DNA from: Roseiflexus castenholzii DSM 13941
Lineage (GTDB): Bacteria > Chloroflexota > Chloroflexia > Chloroflexales > Roseiflexaceae
Length of the DNA: 64,000 nt
Assembly (NCBI RefSeq): GCF_000017805.1
Contig: NC_009767.1
Location: 1,302,001 to 1,366,000, forward strand
Direction: 5' to 3'
Under the pieces are notes generated by a model. It was not told the origin of the DNA. It searched no databases and saw only the letters and a list, made by a program, of their open reading frames with translations. Numbering within the stretch: position 1 is the first letter of the stretch; each line of letters begins with the position of its first letter. The position numbers were made by a program, and so were the translations under genes. Below are positions 55,039 through 60,731 of the stretch, in pieces.

Positions 55039-55702
55039 ATGGATCACCCGTTGACGCTCTTCCTTTTCGACCCGCATGCCCTGGCGACTTCAGCGGTGCG
55101 CGCGCGGTTGACCGCCGCGCCGGATCTCGCGCTCCTGGCGGTTGCGCCCGACCTCGCCGCGCTGCCGGACACCGCCGAGCCGCCTGCCCATGCGTTTCTC
55201 GTGCTCACCGACTGGCGTGACGGCGCGCCGCTGACGCTTGCGTCCGCCCTACGCGCGCGCTGGCCGCGCCCCGCGCCGGTGATCTGGAGCGCGCAGTCGC
55301 ATCCGCTGCGCCTGGTCGCGGCGCTCACCGCAGGCGCGGGCGGGTATGTGGACGTAGCGGCTCCGCTGCCCGATCTGCTGACGGTGCTGCGGGTGGCGCA
55401 GCGCGGCGGTGCGGCGTGCTGCGCGCCAACCGCGTCTCAGTTGCGCGCGCGGCTGTTCGGGTGTCCGCGCCTCACCGACCGCGAAGCGCAGGTGGCGGCG
55501 CTGATCGCCGCCGGGTACGCCAACGCGACGATTGCCGCAACCCTGGGGCTGACCGTGCGCGGCGTCGAAGCGCATGTCCATCGGCTCTGCCGCAAGACCG
55601 GAGCGCGCACGCGGGTCGATCTAGCGCGCTGGTGGCTGCTGCGCCCGTGGCTATGCGGGACGGAGGGTGCGGTGACGGAGGGAGCGTGAGGTCAGGGGGC
55701 GG
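54995..55702. repeat. duplicated luxR block, intact copy (708 bp)
   Basis: Matches 58206-59064 once the 151-bp insertion (element plus target duplication) is removed. I noticed three substitutions. The match starts at CGGCGCCTGCCCGCCG, 44 bp before the ATG, and ends at GTCAGGGGGCGG after the stop, inside the 3' end of the convergent MFS gene. Confidence 0.95.
55039..55689 (+). CDS. atypical LuxR/NarL-family regulator, copy 1
   Basis: A 216-residue regulator starting at ATG 55039 behind a perfect AGGAGG. The first ~130 residues look like a receiver domain: LFLFDPHALATSAVRARL, a possible phosphoacceptor D58 in LVLTDWRD, and HPLRLVAALTAGAGGYVDVAAPLPDLLTVLRVA. It has only one of the usual two N-terminal acidic residues and lacks the conserved Lys after GY, so it probably does not respond to phosphorylation in the standard way. 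The C-terminus is a clear LuxR helix-turn-helix (LTDREAQVAALIAAGYANATIAATLGLTVRGVEAHVHRLCRKTGA). Promoter at palindrome A. A good candidate for the protein that acts on these palindromes, by inference only. Confidence 0.85.
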   Translation: MDHPLTLFLFDPHALATSAVRARLTAAPDLALLAVAPDLAALPDTAEPPAHAFLVLTDWRDGAPLTLASALRARWPRPAPVIWSAQSHPLRLVAALTAGAGGYVDVAAPLPDLLTVLRVAQRGGAACCAPTASQLRARLFGCPRLTDREAQVAALIAAGYANATIAATLGLTVRGVEAHVHRLCRKTGARTRVDLARWWLLRPWLCGTEGAVTEGA

Positions 55703-56945
55703 GGGCTGGCGCAGTGCGCACCTGCCAGATCCGCCCTAGCGCCAGCGGCACAAGCGCCAGCGCGCTGAACGCGGCGCCGCTCCAGATTGCGACTGACGGC
55801 CCGCTCAGCGTCGCCAGCCAGCCGCCAGCGACCAGCCCGACCGGAATGCTAGCCCACCCCAGGACGCGCACAGCGGCGCTCACCCGTCCCAGCAGGTGCA
55901 GCGGCGTGATGCTTTGGCGCAGGGTCAGATGGCTCAGGTTGTACAGCACGACTCCTGCGGCCCGCATCAGATACCCGGTGGTGAGCAGTGCCAGCGGCGC
56001 CAGCGGCGCCAGCGCCAGCAACGCTAGTCCGAGCGTCTGCAACCCGGCCGCGCCGACAATGACCGGACCCAAGCCCCAGCGTCGCGTCACCTGGCTGGCG
56101 AGGGCGGCGGCGATCAGCAACCCGATGTTTCCAATGCTGAAGACCGCGCCAGCCGCCTCCGCTGGCAGCGCTAGCGTGCGCACGATGTAGAACATGAGAA
56201 TTCCCTCCACCAGCGCCCAGCCGATGCTCAAGCCCAATGTGGCGCCGAGCAGCGTGCGCAGCAACGGTTGACGCCAGAGACTGACCATGCCTTCACGCAT
56301 CTCCCGGCGTAGCACGTGTGTCACCGATCCCGCGCGGGGCGCCGCGACGAGCGGCGGTTCCGGCTGGCGGATTCCCAGGAGGAGCAGCGCCGACGCCAGA
56401 TAGCTCAGTGCATCGAACAAGATCGCCACCGGCGCAGTGAAGACGGCGATCAGCGCGCCGGTCAGTCCGGGACCGATGATGCGTGTGCCGGACTGCGCCA
56501 GTTCCAGCCCGCTATTGGCGGCGATCAGGTCGTCGCGCGCAACCAGGGTCGGCAGCCGCGCCTGATAGGCCAGGTCGAACAACGTGCTGAACAGCCCGGT
56601 GATCAGGACGGTCGCATAGAGATGCCAGAGAGAGAGCCAGCCGGCTAGGTACGTGATGGGAATGGCGGCGACCGCCAGCGCCCGCGCCACATCACACCCA
56701 ATGAGGAGCGGCTGGCGGCGCATACGGTCCACAATGGCGCCGGCGACCAGTCCAAGCGTAATCATCGGCGCCCATCCGAGCATTGCCAGGATGCTGGTGT
56801 CCAGCGGCGAGGCGTCCAGCAGAGTGACGGCAATGAACGGCAGAGCGAGGAAGGTGATCTGCGTCCCCAATTGACTGACCGCCGTGGCGCTCCAGAGAAG
56901 GAGAAAATCACGATGACGCCAGATGGATAGTCGTGGTTTGGGCAT
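55692..56945 (-). CDS. MFS exporter (EntS/MFS_3-like)
   Basis: A 417-residue transporter from ATG 56945 (MPKPRLSIWRHRDFLLLWSATAVSQLGTQITFLALPFIAV). This is the N-terminus of the MFS_3 group, which includes the enterobactin exporter EntS and many antibiotic exporters. Motif-A-like GAIVDRMRRQPLLIGCDVARAL follows, and FDLAYQARLPTLVARDDLIAANSGLELAQSGTRIIGPGLTG is typical. About 12 helices. The start is supported by a ghost of the same eight codons at 59077-59100. It is convergent with luxR copy 1 (2-bp gap) and lies 59 bp downstream of the propeller gene, probably in its operon. Confidence 0.87.
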   Translation of the reverse strand: MPKPRLSIWRHRDFLLLWSATAVSQLGTQITFLALPFIAVTLLDASPLDTSILAMLGWAPMITLGLVAGAIVDRMRRQPLLIGCDVARALAVAAIPITYLAGWLSLWHLYATVLITGLFSTLFDLAYQARLPTLVARDDLIAANSGLELAQSGTRIIGPGLTGALIAVFTAPVAILFDALSYLASALLLLGIRQPEPPLVAAPRAGSVTHVLRREMREGMVSLWRQPLLRTLLGATLGLSIGWALVEGILMFYIVRTLALPAEAAGAVFSIGNIGLLIAAALASQVTRRWGLGPVIVGAAGLQTLGLALLALAPLAPLALLTTGYLMRAAGVVLYNLSHLTLRQSITPLHLLGRVSAAVRVLGWASIPVGLVAGGWLATLSGPSVAIWSGAAFSALALVPLALGRIWQVRTAPAPAP

Positions 56946-57004
56946 CGCGGAAGCCATTTCGCCGTACAGCCAGTGCATAGGCAATACGGTGCATTAGAAC
57001 AAGT

Positions 57005-57934
57005 TTATGCGTGACGATGTTCGAGGTTGATGCGATACACCGCATTCCAGGAGCGATCACATACGTATGCGGTTTGTCCATTGGGCATAAAGCGGATACA
57101 GCTTGGTTCTGCAAATCCTGCAATGAATGGCTCAGCGAAACGTGCATAGCCGCCCGTTTTAGGGATGCGTTTGATCACTCCTGCACCTCGTTCTGTGACG
57201 TAGAGATTGCCATCGAGCGGATCAACGGTCATCCCCAACGGCAGCGTTAAGCCCCAGGCATAGCGTGAGGATCGCAATTCATCGAAACTGCCGCCTGTCG
57301 TGACGTCGAAAACAGCGCCGAGAGCAGCATGTGCCAAAATCAGTCTATCGTTGAGCAGAACGCCGGACCAGCTCCCGCCACAGCCAAGTAGTGCCGGATA
57401 GGGCTCCATCGTTTTTACTACGGGGAAGCCATAGACAAACAAGTCATCAAGCGAGTATCGACTGCCTGGCCTGATCTCCGCCATTCCCACCATAGAATTG
57501 TCGGAGAAAGATACAAGTAGTCGACCCTGAAATTCGACGAGGCTATATGGATGTGAAATGCCATCGTACAGGACGTTATCACTTGTCACTTTCCCCGGCT
57601 TACTCACATCCACGATTGCTCCAGCGCCCGCGTCTGCAACAAGAATGCGCCCATCACTGATCGGTTGAATACTGCCAGGATACTTCAGATCCCAGGCATA
57701 GCGACCGACCGTTGGAATGCGATAGTCGCCAGGTTGCGTGATGTCACGGATCGCACCAGCGCCAAACTCGCTGACTAGTACTCGCAGGTCGGGAGTAATA
57801 GCCATATGGCCAGGCAAATTCAAGCCGGTTGCGTGAACCTCGATGTTGGTAATACGATACCCGCCACGATCATAGGAATGCGTGAGAGATGGCGGATCGT
57901 CGAGGTCTGGCAGGTGTAAAGATACTCGGTGCAT
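57005..57934 (-). CDS. beta-propeller protein of unknown function
   Basis: A 309-residue protein from ATG 57934 with AAAGGAAA upstream. It consists of repeated propeller blades of the NHL/SMP-30 style: GLNLPGHMAITPDLRVLVSEFGAGAIRDITQPGDY, SIQPISDGRILVADAGAGAIVDVSKPGK, LGMTVDPLDGNLYVTERGAGVIKRIPKTGGY and FMPNGQTAYVCDRSWNAVYRINL. No signal peptide or membrane segment, so it should be cytoplasmic unless exported otherwise. Few cysteines. The promoter is at palindrome B (TTGACA, 16 bp, TAATAT). Together with the MFS gene it forms a probable operon. Enzymatic role unknown. Confidence 0.8.
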   Translation of the reverse strand: MHRVSLHLPDLDDPPSLTHSYDRGGYRITNIEVHATGLNLPGHMAITPDLRVLVSEFGAGAIRDITQPGDYRIPTVGRYAWDLKYPGSIQPISDGRILVADAGAGAIVDVSKPGKVTSDNVLYDGISHPYSLVEFQGRLLVSFSDNSMVGMAEIRPGSRYSLDDLFVYGFPVVKTMEPYPALLGCGGSWSGVLLNDRLILAHAALGAVFDVTTGGSFDELRSSRYAWGLTLPLGMTVDPLDGNLYVTERGAGVIKRIPKTGGYARFAEPFIAGFAEPSCIRFMPNGQTAYVCDRSWNAVYRINLEHRHA

Positions 57935-58024
57935 ATTCGTTTCCTTTCGTATACTATGAGACTTGCAAGAGGGGCGTGCTGAACGGAGAGAGCGTGTCCA
58001 GATATTAGCATTGTCAAAGGCATT

Positions 58025-58052
58025 GTCAAGATGTGGATTTCCACATATTGAC
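58025..58052. promoter_or_regulatory. palindromic operator B with two -35 boxes
   Basis: Same 28-bp palindrome as A with one arm mismatch (CACATATTGAC instead of CACATCTTGAC). Minus strand: TTGACA (58029-58024) and TAATAT (58007-58002) with a 16-bp spacer, a very good promoter for the propeller gene. Plus strand: TTGACA (58048-58053) and TATCTT (58072-58077) with an 18-bp spacer for luxR copy 2. Confidence 0.82.
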
Positions 58053-58249
58053 ACGCGCTGCATGGTATGGGTATCTTTCCGTGCGTTGTCGTAACCATGT
58101 CACAATAGCGCGTCCTGCTGTTGATGATCGCGTTGGAATGCACTTCCGCCTCATTTCAGCGCCGCGTCGTCCGATGTGCCCTGGACCGCTCCTTCCGTTT
58201 CCCTTCGGCGCCTGCCCGCCGCTTTCCGCACTCATTCAGGAGGTGTGCG

Positions 58250-59051
58250 ATGGATCACCCGTTGACGCTCTTCCTTTTCGACCCGCATGCCCTGGCGACT
58301 TCAGCGGTGCGCGCGCGGTTGACCGCCGCGCCGGATCTCGCGCTCCTGGCGGTTGCGCCCGACCTCGCCGCGCTGCCGGACACCGCCGAGCCGCCTGCCC
58401 ATGCGTTTCTCGTGCTCACCGACTGGCGTGACGGCGCGCCGCTGACGCTTGCGTCCGCCCTACGCGCGCGCTGGCCGCGCCCCGCGCCGGTGATCTGGAG
58501 CGCGCAGTCGCATCCGCTGCGCCTGGTCGCGGCGCTCACCGCAGGCGCGGGCGGGTATGTGGACGTAGCGGCTCCGCTGCCCGATCTGCTGACGGTGCTG
58601 CGGGTGGCGCAGCGCGGCGGTGCGGCGTGCTGCGCGCCAACCGCGTCTCATACCAATGACGATTGAAGATGCCGCATGCGTGTCATTCCGAGCCCTTCGC
58701 TTCGCTCAGGGTAAACGCAGCGAGGAATCTGCGCGGGTCGCGCACGACCCCCCGCTCTGCTCGGGGTGACAATGCCGGATGTTTACTGGTAATTGGTATC
58801 AGTTGCACGCGCGGCTGTTCGGGTGTCCGCACCTCACCGACCGCGAAGCGCAGGTGGCGGCGCTGATCGCCGCCGGGTACGCCAACGCGACGATTGCCGC
58901 AACCCTGGGGCTGACCGTGCGCGGCGTCGAAGCGCATGTCCATCGGCTCTGCCGCAAGACCGGAGCGCGCACGCGGGTCGATCTAGCGCGCTGGTGGCTG
59001 CTGCGCCCGTGGCTATGCGGGACGGAGGGTGCGGTGACGGAGGGAGCGTGA
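58250..59051 (+). pseudogene. LuxR/NarL-family regulator, copy 2, split by a MITE
   Basis: A second copy of the regulator at 55039-55689, starting at ATG 58250 with the same AGGAGG. Codons match copy 1 up to ...CCAPTAS, where the MITE is inserted. The truncated product would be a 138-residue receiver-like domain ending HTNDD. The HTH half reopens at 58799 (QLHARLFGCPHLTDREAQVAALIAAGYANATIA), without an obvious start of its own apart from codons inside the element. A receiver-only fragment could still be made and could interfere with copy 1. Confidence 0.92.
58651..58798. mobile_element. 148-bp MITE inserted in luxR copy 2
   Basis: Defined exactly by comparison with the uninterrupted copy: TACCAATGAC at the left end, GGTAATTGGTA at the right end, and the host trinucleotide TCA duplicated (58648-58650 and 58799-58801). 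It has no coding capacity. Its inside shares CATTCCGAGCCC, GAATCTG, GGGTCGCGCACGACCCC and CTCGGGGTGAC blocks with the copies at 37381 and 63021. Confidence 0.93.
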
Positions 59052-59076
59052 GGTCAGGGGGCGGTACACACCCAGG

Positions 59077-59100
59077 ATCGATGGTCGTGGTTTGGGCATC
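59077..59100 (-). pseudogene. ghost of the MFS exporter start
   Basis: Minus-strand ATG at 59099 followed by CCCAAACCACGACCATCGAT encodes MPKPRPSI, nearly the first eight residues of the MFS exporter at 56945. The rest of that gene is deleted; the luxR block follows directly. Confidence 0.8.
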
Positions 59101-59114
59101 ACACGCCGTCCGCG

Positions 59115-59486
59115 TCACTCGTGATGCCGCAGATCTGGGAAGTCGTCTTCCTTGCGGCGCGTGTCTCTGATAAACGCCGGCGCGTGCGCCGGAGTCGGCG
59201 GAAACTGTTCCGGGTGCTGACGAACATACTCCTCATCGAAAATGAAGTCGAAGAACAGGACCAGCTCAACGTCCGGGTTGGTCTGTAGCCATGGCTTGAG
59301 CGACACTGGGTGGCGTTCCCCGCGATACGGATCCGTGATATACCCTTCATCACCGCCAAGCCACGCGCGTAGCTTTGCCAGACTGAAACCGTGACCGCGC
59401 ATGTGAGGCGGCACTTCGCGCAGTTCAGCAATGATGGTCCCCGGGATGTCCCGATACGGAAAGTGTGAGAGCAGAGGAATGTACAT
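59115..59486 (-). CDS. unknown 123-residue protein of the mauE operon
   Basis: Starts at ATG 59486 with an excellent AAAGGAGG and begins 25 bp after the stop of the cysteine-rich gene. Soluble, no membrane segment or cysteine. Sequence features: PLLSHFPYRDIPGTIIAELREVPPHMRGHGFSLAKLRAWLGGDEGYITDPYRGERH, then VELVLFFDFIFDEEYVRQHPEQF and a charged tail (IRDTRRKEDDFPDLRHHE). I recognise no family. As the last gene of the mauE operon it may help make, recognise or resist the cysteine-rich product. It occupies the place that the propeller gene has in the other half of the cluster. Confidence 0.72.
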   Translation of the reverse strand: MYIPLLSHFPYRDIPGTIIAELREVPPHMRGHGFSLAKLRAWLGGDEGYITDPYRGERHPVSLKPWLQTNPDVELVLFFDFIFDEEYVRQHPEQFPPTPAHAPAFIRDTRRKEDDFPDLRHHE

Positions 59487-59513
59487 AGCAACCTCCTTTA
59501 TTGCTGCGCCCAA

Positions 59514-59888
59514 TTATGGGCAACCGATCTGACGACACACTCGTCCGACATACGACCAGGCTGGGGTTGAGCACAGTGTCCCATCACAGGAATCATAACA
59601 TGCAAACGTAGCGATCGAGGTCCACGACTTGTCTATACTCTCATAGACTTCAAAGTACGACATGCAATAACAAACCTGTATCGAGCAGCGAACATACGTG
59701 GTGCCATCTTCCGACTGCTGAGAGGTGCAACGCTCAGGTGTGCGCACCTGAGCGGGTGCAGACGCAGGTGTGGGTTGTGGTGAAAGGTCCGCCTCCCCCG
59801 CAGCCGAGACGAGTGCGTGGTTGCGAAGCGGCGATAATGTCAGCGCACTGCTCGCGGCGCCGAGGAAAGAGAGGAGTCGTCGTCGCAC
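59514..59888 (-). CDS. Tat-type secreted cysteine-rich protein
   Basis: About 124 residues if started at GTG 59888; no Shine-Dalgarno is seen and the frame is open upstream without an ATG, so the start is uncertain. The N-terminus VRRRLLSFLGAASSALTLS fits a twin-arginine signal peptide. After a Pro/Ala linker come nine cysteines in about 70 residues (ERC, VRC, QVCYC, FAC, DSC, TLC, RVC, IGC) and two tryptophans. It sits 68 bp after mauE. MauE and MauD are the membrane and thioredoxin-like helpers needed for the disulfide-rich, Tat-exported light chain of methylamine dehydrogenase. I infer that this is their substrate here; it is not recognisably that light chain. Confidence 0.7.
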   Translation of the reverse strand: MRRRLLSFLGAASSALTLSPLRNHALVSAAGEADLSPQPTPASAPAQVRTPERCTSQQSEDGTTYVRCSIQVCYCMSYFEVYESIDKSWTSIATFACYDSCDGTLCSTPAWSYVGRVCRQIGCP

Positions 59889-59956
59889 AGGCGATCGCGG
59901 ACGCTGGACGAGTGCTGCATGGGGCGGAATGGGAGGAACAGAGAATGACGACTGCG

Positions 59957-60469
59957 CTATTGCACGGCGCACAGCCAGCGCCGCGAGTGCAGCGCCGCGA
60001 GTGCAGCGCCGCCTACGGAGACCAGCGCCGTCCACCATATGGGTAATCCCAGCGATAGCCCAGGCGTCCGCGTGGCCAGCATTGTTCCGGCGCCGCTCAA
60101 CAACAACAGTCCGATGTTGCGCAGCAGGGTGATGCCGCTCACCATGGGTTCGACAGCGCCAAAACAGCCGCACGCGAGCGGCAATCGTCGGGCGTACACC
60201 CACGCGATCCAGACTGTAAAGAGCAGCAGCATGCCGGTAACGCTCCCCGTAGTCCACGGCAGTAGCGCAGGCGGACTCGTCAGTAGCGCCAGCGCCAGCC
60301 CGATCTCCAGCGCCGGAAGCAGGATCGTCAGCGGAGGAATCACCGCTGCGGGCAAACTGCTGCCGCGTAGCGCTGCAACCAAAGCAGCGGGCCAGCGCGT
60401 CTTCGTGTATGCAGCATAGAGCAGGACGATGCTCAATACAGTCTGGCATCCTGCGATAATGATTTCCAT
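59957..60469 (-). CDS. mauE: MauE/DoxX-like membrane protein
   Basis: A 170-residue membrane protein from ATG 60469 with GAAAGGAAGG upstream. Four to five helices: IIAGCQTVLSIVLLYAAYTKTRWP, the helix pair around ILLPALEIGLALALLTSPP and VTGMLLLFTVWIAWVYARR, then the diagnostic loop LACGCFG, and LLRNIGLLLLSGAGTML. CxCFG after the third helix is the redox motif of MauE, required to form disulfides in methylamine dehydrogenase. First gene of a three-gene operon under palindrome C. Length and motif are normal. Confidence 0.88.
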   Translation of the reverse strand: MEIIIAGCQTVLSIVLLYAAYTKTRWPAALVAALRGSSLPAAVIPPLTILLPALEIGLALALLTSPPALLPWTTGSVTGMLLLFTVWIAWVYARRLPLACGCFGAVEPMVSGITLLRNIGLLLLSGAGTMLATRTPGLSLGLPIWWTALVSVGGAALAALHSRRWLCAVQ

Positions 60470-60660
60470 CTTGATCGCCTTCCTTTCACTGAATGAATGC
60501 AGAGGCGATGTACGGAAAGCGCTGCGATTACGATGCTTTTCATTCGGGCAATATCGCAATTAATGGTACATTTCTTTTGTGGGCACAAACCGCCTTATGC
60601 CGCAGAAGCGTTGTGAGCGTCGGTAGGGTGATTTCGAGTCTATCAGCGCCAGGTTTGGGC
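60470..60660 (-). promoter_or_regulatory. mauE leader, similar to the mauD-like leader
   Basis: About 190 bases between the promoter at palindrome C and mauE. Read toward mauE it begins GGCGCTGATAGACTCGAAAT and shares ACCGACG-TCACAACGCTT-TGCGGCATA-GGCGG and GATATTGCCCG with the leader between 54692 and 54485. Minus-strand -35 TTGACG (60665-60660) and -10 TAGACT (60642-60637), 17 bp apart. Confidence 0.65.
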
Positions 60661-60688
60661 GTCAAGATGTGGAAATCCACATCTGGTG
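60661..60688. promoter_or_regulatory. palindromic operator C
   Basis: Third copy of the palindrome: GTCAAGATGTGGA on the left is intact; the centre is AA instead of TT and the right arm ends TCCACATCTGGTG, so the last bases have drifted. The left edge still provides the mauE -35. The right -35 is lost, and the gene to the right has its own TATAAT further away. Confidence 0.75.
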
Positions 60689-60718
60689 CGCCGCCACGTG
60701 ACAGTCACCTTACAATGG

Positions 60719-60724
60719 TATAAT
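60719..60724 (+). promoter_or_regulatory. consensus -10 box directly before the GT39-type gene
   Basis: A perfect TATAAT ends 7 bases before the ATG at 60732, so transcription would begin at or next to that start codon. A weak GTGACA lies 15 bp upstream of the box. No Shine-Dalgarno exists between the box and the ATG. Confidence 0.65.
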
Positions 60725-60731
60725 GCCGGGC

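Larger units (their letters stand above)
58206..59064. repeat. duplicated luxR block, interrupted copy (859 bp)
   Basis: Identical in extent to 54995-55702 except for an added 151 bp, which is exactly the 148-bp MITE plus a 3-bp target duplication. After the block only the first codons of the MFS gene follow (59077-59100). Confidence 0.95.

Noticed and set aside
59514..59888. Cysteine-rich protein as a true methylamine dehydrogenase light chain
   Set aside because: Tat signal, many Cys and two Trp are suggestive, but the spacing does not match, the Cys count is lower, and no heavy chain or mauG is present.
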